64,000 bases of DNA from assembly GCF_032271945.1 (NCBI RefSeq), contig NZ_CP130319.1:4669001-4733000 (forward strand). The letters run 5' to 3'. This DNA comes from Paenibacillus sp. MBLB1832. Lineage in GTDB: Bacteria; Bacillota; Bacilli; Paenibacillales; NBRC-103111. Below are positions 8,904 to 18,302 of this stretch, piece by piece (positions within the stretch are counted from its first letter, which is position 1; each line of letters opens with the position of its first letter). The notes under the pieces were generated by a model that was not told where the DNA came from, did no database searches, and saw only the letters and a program-made list of their open reading frames with translations. A program made the translations under genes and the position numbers.

Positions 8904-10193
8904 ATGGATCAAATTGGGCAGATTATTTCCGGCCTGGATACGATATGGGTCGTACTGACGGCGGCTATGATTTTACTCATGGAAGGCGGCTTCGCCTTGC
9001 TAGAAGCAGGGTTCGTCAGACAGAAAAATGCAGTAAGCATTATCATGAAAGTATTCGTAGATATTTCTTTCGGCGCACTAATCTTTTACTTCTTCGGGTT
9101 TGCACTGATGTATGGCAAGGATGCAGGGGGCATCATTGGTACAACGGGCTTCTTTATGGGTGGCGACCTCTCTCATATCGCCTTGACAATCTCACATGAG
9201 ACATACTGGTTGTTCCAATGCGCATTCGTCATCGCCGTTATTTCCATTGTATCTGGTGCTGTTGCTGAACGCATTAATTTCCGTGCTTATATTTTATATA
9301 CAATCGCCATGACAGGATTAATTTATCCCATTGCAGGCCACTGGGTCTGGGGAGTTAATGGCTGGCTCGGCAAACTCGGCATGGTCGATTTCGCTGGTTC
9401 GGCCGTCATCCACGGTTTAGGCGGATTCTCAGCCTTAGCTGCTGCTATCATTATCGGACCTCGTATCGGCAAGTTCTCGCCAGACGGGACTGCGAATATC
9501 GTTCCGCCGTCCAACTTGCCGCTCGCGTCCGTCGGCGCTTTCATCCTCTGGTTCGGTTGGTTCGGCTTCAATTCAGGCAGTACACTCAGCGCGACGAACT
9601 CTTCGATCGGACATATCGCAGTAACAACAATGCTTTCCGCCGCGGCAGGCTGTGCCGCATGTATCCTCTTCACAATGATGCGCTACCGCAAAGCCGATCC
9701 GCCTATGGTCATCAACGGCGCACTTGCAGGGCTCGTCGGCATTACAGCAGGCTGCGCCTTCGTGAGTGATGTGGCAGCAATCTGCATTGGCGCGATCTGC
9801 GGCATTGCCATGGTCTATGCCACAGAGATGCTGGAAGCCAGACAGATCGACGACCCCGTAGGCGCCTTTCCTGTTCACGGTCTAAGCGGAAGCATTGGCA
9901 CCTTGGCTGTTGGATTATGCGCGAAGCCAGATGCCATTCACGAAGGTACAGCAGGGTTGTTCTACGGTGGCGGCTTTCATCTCTTCGGGGTTCAAGCGCT
10001 TGGCTTGGTCACTGTTTGTATTTGGGGCTTCGCCCTCACATGGGTTTGTCTAAAACTCATTAAAAAGATGGTACCTCTTCGCGTAAGCCGCGACGAAGAA
10101 TTGGTCGGATTAGATGTAGGTTCACATGGCATGCCAGCCTACAGCCAGGAGGAAGGTTTCTTGGACCTTCAGCAGCTAAAGAACAACTCCTAG
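8904..10193 (+). CDS. amt: Ammonium transporter, Amt family
   Basis: Inner-membrane ammonium channel of 429 residues with the usual eleven or so hydrophobic segments. The twin pore histidines are visible in DFAGSAVIHGLGG and in FPVHGLSGSIG. The segments GAVAERINFRAY and WFGFNSGS are typical of the family. The start ATG follows AAGGGGAG. In many relatives a PII gene (glnK/glnB) follows; here none does, as the next plus-strand feature is a terminator. The GlnR/TnrA-like box upstream suggests nitrogen control. Confidence 0.95.
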   Translation: MDQIGQIISGLDTIWVVLTAAMILLMEGGFALLEAGFVRQKNAVSIIMKVFVDISFGALIFYFFGFALMYGKDAGGIIGTTGFFMGGDLSHIALTISHETYWLFQCAFVIAVISIVSGAVAERINFRAYILYTIAMTGLIYPIAGHWVWGVNGWLGKLGMVDFAGSAVIHGLGGFSALAAAIIIGPRIGKFSPDGTANIVPPSNLPLASVGAFILWFGWFGFNSGSTLSATNSSIGHIAVTTMLSAAAGCAACILFTMMRYRKADPPMVINGALAGLVGITAGCAFVSDVAAICIGAICGIAMVYATEMLEARQIDDPVGAFPVHGLSGSIGTLAVGLCAKPDAIHEGTAGLFYGGGFHLFGVQALGLVTVCIWGFALTWVCLKLIKKMVPLRVSRDEELVGLDVGSHGMPAYSQEEGFLDLQQLKNNS

Positions 10194-10200
10194 CATAAAG

Positions 10201-10236
10201 CAACGCGCTCGTTCTTCAATGAACGGGCGCGTTGTT
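10201..10236 (+). terminator. Terminator after amt
   Basis: Inverted repeat CAACGCGC / GCGCGTTG with CGTTC / GAACG inside it, just after the amt stop. The following T run is short and broken. Confidence 0.6.
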
Positions 10237-10257
10237 GTGTTCCAGCCATTAAGCATC

Positions 10258-10295
10258 AAAAAGAGGACCCCGCTCACACCGAGCAGGGTCCTCAC
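10258..10295 (-). terminator. Terminator after the 125-aa coiled-coil gene
   Basis: On the minus strand GAGGACCCTGCTC pairs with GAGCGGGGTCCTC, followed by TTTTT. It lies 6 bases past the stop of the minus-strand gene. Confidence 0.8.
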
Positions 10296-10300
10296 GTCAT

Positions 10301-10678
10301 TTAGGAGAAGATCTCATCTAATTCATCTGGAACGGTGATCTCATCACCAGGTTTGGAATCATTCATAATTTGTCTTGCCCGCTCAATCTCACCACGAAGC
10401 TTCCTAACCTGCTCCATCGGCTTCTTCACATAGTGAATATATTCAACCGCAAGATGATGGTCAGGCTTTTTGCCCGAGAACATGCGGCGTAACGATGACA
10501 TCGATTGATAGGCACGTTCTTCCTTCATTCTCTTCATCTCGTATCGCTCAACAACCTGTTCGATCTCACGAACTTGTTGTTCCTTGCGGGCAATGTAAGA
10601 TTCTAAGAAAGGAAACACCTCCGCCGCTTGTCGAGGCGACCTCAACGGCTTACCATCCGCTCGTAATGCGCTTAGCAT
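10301..10678 (-). CDS. Conserved-looking coiled-coil protein of unknown function
   Basis: 125 residues, which I do not recognise as a named family. It begins MLSALRADGKPLRSPRQAAE. Most of the rest is heptad-like and highly charged, consistent with one long helix or coiled coil from about 25 to 110. It has no signal peptide or membrane segment. A GGTGG ribosome site, an own terminator and its position between divergent and convergent neighbours indicate an independent real gene. No function is assigned. Confidence 0.6.
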   Translation of the reverse strand: MLSALRADGKPLRSPRQAAEVFPFLESYIARKEQQVREIEQVVERYEMKRMKEERAYQSMSSLRRMFSGKKPDHHLAVEYIHYVKKPMEQVRKLRGEIERARQIMNDSKPGDEITVPDELDEIFS

Positions 10679-10757
10679 CGTCTAACCACCTATCTTCCCG
10701 TGTCAAGATTTATAACAGTAATCTTATTTTACACTAAAAAGTTCGGTTTGAGAACAC

Positions 10758-12287
10758 CTAATTTAACACTAAATCGATCCCAACAACCCCAATTGGGTTT
10801 CCCATGTCATCTATTACCGCTTTGGAGAGCGTAATACATGGTTTTTTCGTAATAGCTGACACGTACTCCTGCGAAATGAACAGTTCACCACCCATCGCTC
10901 GCTTCCACCACTCGCGACCTTTGGCATTCACTAAGCCAGCCGCAGGCTCTGAATAGATAAATGTCCCGTCGCCACGATTCGACCAAATCGCTTCTATGCC
11001 CTTCGTTTTGTTCAAGACACTATGTAATTGAGCCGCATGTTTGTCTTCAACCAGCGACTTGATGTCAGGAACTCGGACAAGGCCATTCAGCAACGATTTC
11101 ATTTCATCCAAATTAACACCAATGCTGCCTTGCTTACTCTTCAGACCAACCGCTTGAATCGCATCAATAAGTTCTGAAGATGAGCGGTCTAAATTTTGAT
11201 TAATATGCTGCAAGCGTGAAACTTCTGTCCGCTGCTTTTTCATTTGATCCAAGGTATGCTCGACGCTGGACATCGTTTCATTCATGAGATCTACGACCTC
11301 ACCAAGGGCAGAACGCGTTCCCGTCACAAGTGTAGATTGATGTTTCGTAGATGATGTTGTACTCGCAACCAGACTGTTCACGTGCAGGATCAGCGAGAAA
11401 ATCGTATCGATTTTCCCCTTCATGATTCTCATTTCATCAATTCCATGAATGACGGAAGCTTTCTCCTCCGCAACAGCAGCAACAACTTGGGACACACCGC
11501 TCTCGATATCCGCTAAGAGCTCGGACGATTTCTGAACAGCCTCATGACTTTGCGAAGCCAGCTTCTTAATTTCCTGCGCAACAACAGAGAAGCCTCTGCC
11601 ATGCTCACCGGCACGTGCAGCTTCAATCGATGCGTTCAAGGCAAGTAATGACGTTTGATTCACGACCTCGGTGATAAACGTATTGATTTCTTCAATTTTG
11701 GACGTATGCTCAGTCAAATCCTGAATCTTCTTCTGCATCGTGTCATTGTTGACATGCAAATCATTCATTACTTCATCCGTCGCGTTCAACGATCGGCATA
11801 CATCCACGACCGTGTCCTTCGTTTGTTCACTCTCCCGATGCATATGAAGCGATGAGTCCAGGATGTGATCAGCTGCAGCAGCAACTTGTTGAATGGCCGC
11901 AAATGCCTCCTGCAATTGTCCAACCGCATGCTGGCTGCGCCCTTTCAACTCTTCCTCGCCTTGAATGGAGGCATCAGCAATGTGTAACAACTGTCCGATG
12001 GAACGATTCACTTCTTCCACTGCTGCGGCTAAGCGGTCTGCGACGACCTGAGATTCTTGAATAAAAGTAAGAAATTGGTCTTCTTGGTCAATGTCTCTCG
12101 CTTGCACTGACCTTGCAGTCAAGTAGGTGGAAAACCAAGCAGTGACACCAATAAGCAGGAAAATTGCGATGCTTGCACTCGTTATCCACGGTTTTGCAGC
12201 CCATAAAGCGAAACTATTAAGACCTATACCAATCAACACAAAAGCGTATAACCCTATCTTCCATTTCGATTCCTGCCACATGCCCAA
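10758..12287 (-). CDS. Methyl-accepting chemotaxis protein with a C-terminal Cache-like domain
   Basis: 509 residues. Two N-terminal membrane segments (about 10-29 and 35-54) are joined by only a few residues, so there is no periplasmic sensor. The signalling domain follows, with the conserved hairpin tip [33 protein letters not shown]-type sequence near 205-235. After it, about 400-509 is a PDC/Cache-like module ([31 protein letters not shown]) that must be cytosolic in this topology. GGGAGG lies 8 bases before a TTG at 12287 and 14 before the next ATG, so I take the TTG start. No other chemotaxis genes are nearby. Confidence 0.85.
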   Translation of the reverse strand: MGMWQESKWKIGLYAFVLIGIGLNSFALWAAKPWITSASIAIFLLIGVTAWFSTYLTARSVQARDIDQEDQFLTFIQESQVVADRLAAAVEEVNRSIGQLLHIADASIQGEEELKGRSQHAVGQLQEAFAAIQQVAAAADHILDSSLHMHRESEQTKDTVVDVCRSLNATDEVMNDLHVNNDTMQKKIQDLTEHTSKIEEINTFITEVVNQTSLLALNASIEAARAGEHGRGFSVVAQEIKKLASQSHEAVQKSSELLADIESGVSQVVAAVAEEKASVIHGIDEMRIMKGKIDTIFSLILHVNSLVASTTSSTKHQSTLVTGTRSALGEVVDLMNETMSSVEHTLDQMKKQRTEVSRLQHINQNLDRSSSELIDAIQAVGLKSKQGSIGVNLDEMKSLLNGLVRVPDIKSLVEDKHAAQLHSVLNKTKGIEAIWSNRGDGTFIYSEPAAGLVNAKGREWWKRAMGGELFISQEYVSAITKKPCITLSKAVIDDMGNPIGVVGIDLVLN

Positions 12288-12360
12288 TCGGAACGCCTCC
12301 CAAAAAGAACCAAATGTTAGTTTTTGTTACATTATATCGAATTTCGTAAGGGATGAAAAG

Positions 12361-12393
12361 AAAATAAAAACGGAGACCCACGAGGATCTCCGT
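12361..12393 (-). terminator. Terminator after the 36-aa spore-protein-like ORF
   Basis: On the minus strand CGGAGATCC pairs with GGTCTCCG, followed by TTTTTATTTT. It lies 27 bases beyond the small ORF stop, which supports that ORF as a real transcription unit. Confidence 0.8.
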
Positions 12394-12419
12394 CTGCTTT
12401 GTTTCTTATTTCTTATTTG

Positions 12420-12530
12420 TTATTTATTTTGGTTTTGTGTGTTGTTTTGCTGCTGTTTACTAGGTACCGCTACTTCTGTAGCAAATTCCGCGTCTTGCGC
12501 TGCTTTCTTGTTGTTCTTGTTCTTTGCCAT
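12420..12530 (-). CDS. 36-residue small acid-soluble spore protein-like peptide
   Basis: A short frame with a near-perfect AGGAGGTGAT ribosome site 6 bases before its ATG and its own terminator. The product is hydrophilic and rich in N, K and Q: MAKNKNNKKAAQ, then AEFATEVAV, ending in an N/Q-rich tail. The AEFATE segment recalls the AEFGTE/AEFASE motifs of gamma-type small acid-soluble spore proteins, which act as amino-acid stores in spores. That family assignment rests on a short motif, so I treat it as likely but unproven. The neighbours (MCP and 3D-domain protein) give no further clue. Confidence 0.6.
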   Translation of the reverse strand: MAKNKNNKKAAQDAEFATEVAVPSKQQQNNTQNQNK

Positions 12531-12605
12531 GATTCAATCACCTCCTGTATGCTTATGTTTTCCCAAACAGGATTTTTTATGAATGTTTTTTGGCATTTCA
12601 TCGCA

Positions 12606-13259
12606 TTACAAAGATTTGGCAGGTGTCAGAATTTCATCCCTCAACTGATTCCAGATGACTTCAGTAACCTTGCCATTTCCCCTTTTTACAACAAACACCT
12701 TGACCGTTTTCTTACCCCATTCTTTATAAACCTGATCCTTCGTATTAAAATACAAATCAATTTTCTTCCCTTTAATGGCACTTCCCGTGTCTGCAACAAC
12801 CCCGTAACCATAACCAGGAATGAACAAAACGGTACCCAACGGAAATATCTTCGTATCCGCGGCAATCGTGGACAGCGCCTTATCGTCGCGTTTCACTTTG
12901 ATGCCTGAGTACGTAATGCCATAGCTCGGATGATCCGGGTTCTTGCCTGTCGATTCTTTCCCAGCAGAATACCCTGTTGCTGTTACCTCGACAACGGTGT
13001 ACTTCGACAATTCCGAATCAAGCTTCGGTATGAAGCGATGACTCGTTTGCTGGCGTCTCTCCTGTGAAACAGGCATGGCCACTGGAAGAGAAACGCCTGT
13101 CTTATTGCCTTGCTGTTGATCTCGTATATGGGTATCGGCCTTCGCCGCCCGACTGCTACTCTCATCGCTGGCCTTTTCCCCGAATAGAACGACCATCATG
13201 GTGACGATCAGCCAAGCAAACATCCATTTCGATTGCATGGACGTATCGGTAAGTTTCAT
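12606..13259 (-). CDS. Exported 3D-domain cell-wall protein (YuiC-like)
   Basis: 217 residues. An N-terminal hydrophobic segment (about 12-27) acts as signal or anchor, followed by a polar linker to about 85. The C-terminal 3D domain is clear: [36 protein letters not shown], then [15 protein letters not shown] with the three conserved aspartates. 3D domains occur in lytic transglycosylase-like enzymes (MltA-type folds, YocH, YuiC), some linked to spore cortex or peptidoglycan turnover. The adjacent spore-protein-like ORF is consistent with a sporulation link, but this is inference. Confidence 0.8.
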   Translation of the reverse strand: MKLTDTSMQSKWMFAWLIVTMMVVLFGEKASDESSSRAAKADTHIRDQQQGNKTGVSLPVAMPVSQERRQQTSHRFIPKLDSELSKYTVVEVTATGYSAGKESTGKNPDHPSYGITYSGIKVKRDDKALSTIAADTKIFPLGTVLFIPGYGYGVVADTGSAIKGKKIDLYFNTKDQVYKEWGKKTVKVFVVKRGNGKVTEVIWNQLRDEILTPAKSL

Positions 13260-13426
13260 TTCAATAAGCCTCCCCCTACTAAAGCAGGTTGTCCATTTCC
13301 TTGCATTTACAAACCTCCACTAACAGACTTACTGTATAAGGTACCCTCTTGTCGCACGATTATGCATACAGCCTAAACGCAAAAAAGCAGAGAAGTGGCT
13401 ATCCACTTCTCTGCTTTATGTCACAT

Positions 13427-15361
13427 TTATAGTTTTTGGTTAATCTCATCAAGAATTAATTGGATAACTTGCCCAACAGGCTGCGTACCAAGATCACCTT
13501 GACCGCGTTTGCGAATCGACAAGCTCTCGTTGGTCACTTCGTTTTCGCCGACAACGAGCATGAAAGGAATTTTTTCAAGCTGCGCTTCGCGGATTTTGTA
13601 ACCTAGCTTCTCATTGCGATTATCCGCTTCAACGCGAATCCCCGCTTCTCTCAGCTTCTCAGTAACTTGATTGGAGTATTCCTCGAAGGCAGGAGATACT
13701 GGGATTACCTTCGCTTGCGTCGGCATCAACCAAGTTGGCAGTGCTCCCGCGAAATTCTCCAACAGGAACGCAGTCATACGCTCCATAGTGGAGATAATAC
13801 CGCGGTGAATAACGACTGGACGATGTTTCTGGCCGTCTTCGCCTGTATACTCCAATTGGAAACGCTCTGGCAGCAAGAAATCAATTTGCGCTGTGGAAAG
13901 CGTCTCTTCTTTCTTCAATGCAGTCTTGATTTGCACGTCCAGCTTCGGACCGTAGAACGCGGCTTCACCTTCCGCTTCATAGAACGGTAAACCTAACTCT
14001 TCAACAACCTCACGCAGCATGCGCTGTGCAGTTTCCCACATTTGATCGTCTTGGAAGTATTTCTCTTTATCGTTAGGGTCCCTATAAGAAAGACGGAAAC
14101 GGTAATCCGTGATACCGAAGTCAGCATACACTTGACGAATCAAGTTCACAACACGGGAGAATTCTTCTTTGATTTGATCCAAACGACAGAAGATGTGAGC
14201 GTCATTCAATGTCATAGCGCGCACGCGGTGCAAACCAGTCAAAGCGCCTGACATTTCATAGCGGTGCATCGTGCCTAGCTCAGCAATACGAACCGGCAGG
14301 TCACGATAGCTGCGCATATCACTCTTATACACCATCATGTGGTGAGGACAGTTCATCGGACGTAGAACCAATTCTTCATTGTCCATGATCATTTTCGGGA
14401 ACATATCTTCTTGATAGTGCTCCCAGTGACCAGACGTTTTGTACAACTCAACATTCGCAAGAACTGGTGTATACACGTGTTGGTAGCCAAGACGCTCTTC
14501 CAAATCCACGATGTAACGTTCCATTGTACGTCTGAGCTTCGCGCCATTCGGCAGCCATAGCGGCAATCCTTGACCAACCTCACGGGAGAAACCGAACATT
14601 TTCAGCTCACGGCCTAGTTTACGGTGGTCACGCTTCTTCGCTTCTTCGAGCAAATGCAAATGCTCATCCAGCTGCGCTTTCTTAGGGAACGCTGTTCCAT
14701 AAATGCGTTGCAGCATTTTGTTTTTCGCATCACCGCGCCAGTAAGCTCCCGCCACACTCAACAGCTTGAACGCTTTGATGCGTCCAGTGGACGGCAAATG
14801 CGGTCCGCGGCAGAGGTCGAAAAACTCGCCTTGATCATAAATCGTTAACACCGAATCCTCTGGCAGATCGCGAATCAATTCCAATTTGAACGGATCCTCC
14901 AGCTCTGTGAAAATGCGAATCGCTTCTTCACGAGAAACCACGCGGCGAGTAATCGCCAGGTTTTCGTTCGTAATTCGTTCCATTTCCTTCTCGATTTTCA
15001 CCAAATCCTCGGGATTTAAAGGTGTTTCCAAATCGATATCATAGTAGAAGCCATCTTCAATAACGGGACCGATTCCAAGCTTAACCGCCTTGTTGCCGTA
15101 AATACGCTTGATCGCTTGTGCCATCAAATGCGCTGTGCTATGACGGTACATTTCTAAGCCTGCTTCACTATCCAGCGTCAAAATTTCAAGATCTGCATCG
15201 TGATCCAATGCAAAGGAAAGATCAACGGATTTCCCGTTTACTTTGCCGCCGATCGCATTTTTTTTCAAACCAGTTGAAATGGACTCCGCCACTTGCTCAA
15301 TGGTCGTCCCTACTGCGTACTCTCTTACTGCGCCATCTGGTAATTTCACCTGTACAACCAT
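13427..15361 (-). CDS. thrS: Threonyl-tRNA synthetase
   Basis: 644 residues, the normal full length for ThrRS. An N-terminal TGS domain ([11 protein letters not shown]) is followed by the editing domain with [10 protein letters not shown] and [19 protein letters not shown]. The class II catalytic core includes motif 2-like [21 protein letters not shown] and motif 3 in [14 protein letters not shown]. The C-terminal anticodon-binding domain starts near 540. The ATG follows GGAGG. It charges tRNA-Thr and is controlled by an upstream T-box leader. It sits directly downstream of ytxC, and its promoter lies at the ytxC stop codon. Confidence 0.97.
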   Translation of the reverse strand: MVVQVKLPDGAVREYAVGTTIEQVAESISTGLKKNAIGGKVNGKSVDLSFALDHDADLEILTLDSEAGLEMYRHSTAHLMAQAIKRIYGNKAVKLGIGPVIEDGFYYDIDLETPLNPEDLVKIEKEMERITNENLAITRRVVSREEAIRIFTELEDPFKLELIRDLPEDSVLTIYDQGEFFDLCRGPHLPSTGRIKAFKLLSVAGAYWRGDAKNKMLQRIYGTAFPKKAQLDEHLHLLEEAKKRDHRKLGRELKMFGFSREVGQGLPLWLPNGAKLRRTMERYIVDLEERLGYQHVYTPVLANVELYKTSGHWEHYQEDMFPKMIMDNEELVLRPMNCPHHMMVYKSDMRSYRDLPVRIAELGTMHRYEMSGALTGLHRVRAMTLNDAHIFCRLDQIKEEFSRVVNLIRQVYADFGITDYRFRLSYRDPNDKEKYFQDDQMWETAQRMLREVVEELGLPFYEAEGEAAFYGPKLDVQIKTALKKEETLSTAQIDFLLPERFQLEYTGEDGQKHRPVVIHRGIISTMERMTAFLLENFAGALPTWLMPTQAKVIPVSPAFEEYSNQVTEKLREAGIRVEADNRNEKLGYKIREAQLEKIPFMLVVGENEVTNESLSIRKRGQGDLGTQPVGQVIQLILDEINQKL

Positions 15362-15394
15362 TTGCCAAGCCTCCTAATAAGTTAAATTGAACGC

Positions 15395-15660
15395 AAAAAA
15401 GCACACTGCATCCCATAAGGGACGAGTGCGCTCAGCTCGTGGTTCCACCCTAGTTCGATTCGCACATGCGAATCCTCATCAGCATTCGTTAACGGGAATG
15501 AGTCGGTACTGTATAGTATCGCACCTGCCAATCAGGCCGAGTTCCACAATACGGCTACAAAGGGGTAAACAATCCGATTCGCTGAAGGAGATTGCAGCCT
15601 GGTCTCCTCTCTCTGAGCAGTTCATACAGAAAGTTCTTGTCTTTGATACTAACGCCTTCG
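15395..15660 (-). promoter_or_regulatory. T-box leader of thrS
   Basis: A 14-base core T-box (AGGGTGGAACCACG) is at 15438-15451 on the minus strand. The terminator hairpin (GCGCACT...GGGA / TCCC...AGTGTGC) with six T lies at 15395-15432. Stem I base arms CAAAG and CTTTG enclose an ACC triplet next to the 3' arm, a plausible threonine specifier. The AGAGAG-like Stem I element is also visible. Uncharged tRNA-Thr should promote read-through. Confidence 0.9.
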
Positions 15661-15666
15661 AACCCT

Positions 15667-15695
15667 ATTATAAAGGGCTTGCGGGGCAAGGTCAA
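15667..15695 (-). promoter_or_regulatory. Sigma-A promoter of thrS
   Basis: On the minus strand TTGACC and perfect TATAAT are separated by 17 bases. The -35 box overlaps the ytxC stop codon. Confidence 0.8.
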
Positions 15696-16639
15696 GGGGA
15701 TAGTTGATCCTGCTTTTTCGCATCACCTAGATATAAGTCACAGGTTCGGCAATAACTGCATACCGTCGTACGGTCCTCGAAGATCTGACGAATGGTCTTG
15801 ATAATCGTAAGCTCTGGATCGCGTGTATGAATATATATATTCGCAGGAGAGACCGTTATAAGCGTACTTACAATCATATCCTCCAAGTTGATATCCTTCT
15901 CTAGCATCTCCATCCGAAAGCTGGCATCAAATTCATTGGCGTCAATGAGCTCCATTTTATCATTCAAAATAATGAACTCATGACCACCCTTATGGATGAG
16001 ATGGGCTACAGGAATCTTCGCTTCTTGAATGTAAACGAAATATTGCAAGAGCGAGATGAATTCCTGGTACTGACGATCCATGATGAATTCATCAATGGCA
16101 TACTCGGCGATTTCGCGCAGTTCTTCCTTGTATTCTTGAAGGCGGAACTTCAGAAAGCCGTTTAAACTGAGCTGATGTTTCTCTTCCAGCAAGGTGATGA
16201 GCTGATCCTTCAGCATCTGTATACGACGTTGTCGGCTAGGGCTGCTGGTCATTAACGGTGAGCCATCCAATTGGCTTTCTTGAATTAACGATTGCTTGCA
16301 ATAGCCTTCAATGGCGTCAATATCTGCCGTCTTCTCATATTTAAAAACCTTCTCAATCAGCATACGCAAAATGCCTGATTCCTTGTCCGCTACGATATGG
16401 GTCGCTAACACGTCAGCCAAACAAGCCCTCACCCTATCCTCATGAGTATGAGGGTCATTGTTGACACTTCCCGCTTCCGCTTCCACATAAATAAAGGAAC
16501 GTTTGTCATTCCACGTGAAGGTAGCCTTAAAACCATTTTGAACGATATGTAAATGCTGTAACGCCTGATGGATTTGCGCGCTCAGCGAACGTACATAGGA
16601 TTCTTCGACATTGATTAGGGCAATTGTAAACAGTTCCAT
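15692..16639 (-). CDS. ytxC: Sporulation protein YtxC family
   Basis: 315 residues from the ATG at 16639, which has AAGGAG 7 bases ahead; an in-frame start farther upstream lacks this. The sequence is mostly helical, with SLNGFLKFRLQEYKEELREI and AIDEFIMDRQYQEF, the core I recall for YtxC. Near the C-terminus CSYCRTCDLY holds three closely spaced cysteines. YtxC is linked to sporulation in Bacillus, with no known activity. Its position just upstream of thrS matches the arrangement I recall in relatives. Confidence 0.82.
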   Translation of the reverse strand: MELFTIALINVEESYVRSLSAQIHQALQHLHIVQNGFKATFTWNDKRSFIYVEAEAGSVNNDPHTHEDRVRACLADVLATHIVADKESGILRMLIEKVFKYEKTADIDAIEGYCKQSLIQESQLDGSPLMTSSPSRQRRIQMLKDQLITLLEEKHQLSLNGFLKFRLQEYKEELREIAEYAIDEFIMDRQYQEFISLLQYFVYIQEAKIPVAHLIHKGGHEFIILNDKMELIDANEFDASFRMEMLEKDINLEDMIVSTLITVSPANIYIHTRDPELTIIKTIRQIFEDRTTVCSYCRTCDLYLGDAKKQDQLSP

Positions 16640-16741
16640 ATGCTCACTCCTTCCATCTATGCATCCTCCTTGTAAGAGTATATGGTCGATAGGAGAGAGA
16701 TATACAACGAACAATTTGCCATTTCAGGTAACGATGCGCGC

Positions 16742-16770
16742 AAAAAAGGAGCAGCACAGGGCCGCTCCTC
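16742..16770 (-). terminator. Terminator after the 32-aa hydrophobic ORF
   Basis: On the minus strand GGAGCGGC pairs with GCTGCTCC, followed by TTTTTTG. It lies 16 bases beyond the small ORF stop. Confidence 0.7.
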
Positions 16771-16786
16771 AGTAAAGTATTAGATA

Positions 16787-16885
16787 CTACAGCTCCAACA
16801 GAGATTTCACAAGTAAGAAAGGAAGAGCACCGATAGAGACAAAAGCATACAGGAATCCTTGAAAAAAACTTTTCCAAAGTTTCAC
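16787..16885 (-). CDS. Small hydrophobic peptide (32 aa)
   Basis: A frame with a GTG start behind GGAGTG (6-base spacing) and its own terminator. The product starts VKLWKSFFQGFLYAF, continues with a hydrophobic run through ALPFLLV and ends KSLLEL. It is one amphipathic or membrane-spanning helix with basic residues at both ends. I recognise no family. Ribosome site plus terminator argue that it is expressed, but at this size chance cannot be excluded. It lies between ytxC and mqnC, all on the minus strand. Confidence 0.45.
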   Translation of the reverse strand: MKLWKSFFQGFLYAFVSIGALPFLLVKSLLEL

Positions 16886-16996
16886 GTCAATCACTCCGAT
16901 CTTTAATCTCAAATTTGTGGTGTTCCTTTATTCTATGCTTATTAACCATTGGTTACCTGAAAATTAGATTAATTTTTATTGTTATTCCAATAAAAA

Positions 16997-17027
16997 AAGA
17001 AGCAGCAGCCGCTACTCCTTCACATCA
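16997..17027 (-). terminator. Probable terminator after mqnC
   Basis: On the minus strand AGTAGC-GGCT-GCTGCT with flanking GAAG/CTTC is followed by TTTTTTT. The stem is imperfect. It lies just past the mqnC stop. Confidence 0.55.
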
Positions 17028-17031
17028 TTAT

Positions 17032-18168
17032 TTAGTTCTGCATCACGAAATCTTTATCGACTTTCACGCTCTCGTCGTCAAATACACGCAAGATCTGATA
17101 TTTCGTGTTCCGCTGTGCTGGGATTTTGCCCGCTTGACGAATGATGTCCAGCGTCGAGCTAACATTGACCTTGTGGGTCGTGCCCGCCGCGGAAACCACG
17201 TTCTCCTCGATCATCGTACTGCCAAAATCGTTACATCCGTAGCTCAGCGTCTGCTTACCAACCTCTGGTCCCATGGTGACCCATGAGGATTGGAAGTTCG
17301 GCACGTTATCTAGCATGATACGTGAGATCGCAAGCGTCTTGAGGTACTCCTCAGGTGTCACTTTCTCCGCTTTCATATTCGTATTGTCCGGTTGGAACGT
17401 CCACGGGATAAATGCCAGGAAGCCAGGTGTGTTCAGCTTTTGCAGCAGCACATCGTCCTGTGCGTCACGGATGCGCAGCATATGCAGCGCGCGCTCTTCC
17501 ATGGATTCGCCAAAGCCGATCACCATGGTGCCCGTTGTATGCATGCCGATGCGATGAGCCGTCTGCATAACGTCCATCCAATCGCGCCAGGAACCCTTCA
17601 GCCTAGAGATCTTGCGTCGTGTGCGGTCGTCAAGAATTTCTGCGCCGCCGCCAGGCAAGGAATCCAAGCCTGCTTCGTGCAATTGGCGAACGACTTCTTC
17701 CAGCGACAAGCCGCCGGAGACCTCCTTCATTTTCATAATTTCAGCTGGAGAGAAGGAGTGCATCGTAATATCAAAGCGTTTCTTAATCTCGCGCAAAATA
17801 TTCGTATAATAGCTGAAAGGCAGATTCGGATTCGTTCCGCCTTGCATTAGAATCTCTGTACCGTTCACATCCAGCGTCTCTTGAATCTTCTGGAAGATCG
17901 TCTCATCCGGCAGGACATACCCTTCTTCCGATCCTGGCGCTCTGTAGAAAGCGCAGAAGCGGCAGTATACGTCACAAATATTCGTATAGTTAATATTCCG
18001 TCCAATGACGAACGTTGTAATCGGGTCTGGGTGCCACTTTTTCATAATGTGATTAGCGGTATTGCCAATTTTCTCTATCTGATCGGATTCAAATAATGTG
18101 ATACATTCCTCAACATCAATTCGTCCGCCTGCTTGTGCTTTATTTAAAATGCGATCGATCGGTTTCAC
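17032..18168 (-). CDS. mqnC: Cyclic dehypoxanthinyl futalosine synthase (radical SAM)
   Basis: Radical SAM enzyme of the futalosine route to menaquinone; it cyclises dehypoxanthinyl futalosine. The cluster motif CDVYCRFC (CxxxCxxC) follows NINYTNICD near residues 60-75, and the LMQGGTNPNLP and GGGAEILDDRTRRKISRLKGSW segments fit MqnC. 378 residues is normal. The start is GTG at 18168 with AAAGGAG 9 bases ahead. No other mqn gene is in the window, so the pathway must be scattered if complete. A related possibility is MqnE, but the length and motifs fit MqnC better. Confidence 0.85.
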   Translation of the reverse strand: MKPIDRILNKAQAGGRIDVEECITLFESDQIEKIGNTANHIMKKWHPDPITTFVIGRNINYTNICDVYCRFCAFYRAPGSEEGYVLPDETIFQKIQETLDVNGTEILMQGGTNPNLPFSYYTNILREIKKRFDITMHSFSPAEIMKMKEVSGGLSLEEVVRQLHEAGLDSLPGGGAEILDDRTRRKISRLKGSWRDWMDVMQTAHRIGMHTTGTMVIGFGESMEERALHMLRIRDAQDDVLLQKLNTPGFLAFIPWTFQPDNTNMKAEKVTPEEYLKTLAISRIMLDNVPNFQSSWVTMGPEVGKQTLSYGCNDFGSTMIEENVVSAAGTTHKVNVSSTLDIIRQAGKIPAQRNTKYQILRVFDDESVKVDKDFVMQN

Positions 18169-18227
18169 AGCATGTCACTCCTTTACTTTGTAAGGCTCGT
18201 ATCCATTAATCGTACCATACTCATGCC

Positions 18228-18254
18228 AAAAAAGCAGCACAGGGCTGCTTTTTT
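18228..18254 (-). terminator. Terminator of the metA-metI-metC operon
   Basis: AAAAAAGCAGC-ACAGG-GCTGCTTTTTT forms a symmetric hairpin with T runs on both strands. It lies about 50 bases past the metC stop. Confidence 0.8.
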
Positions 18255-18302
18255 CAACGGTTATTCCCTTTTAAAAATGAATAATTTCTGACAACATGAT
18301 GG

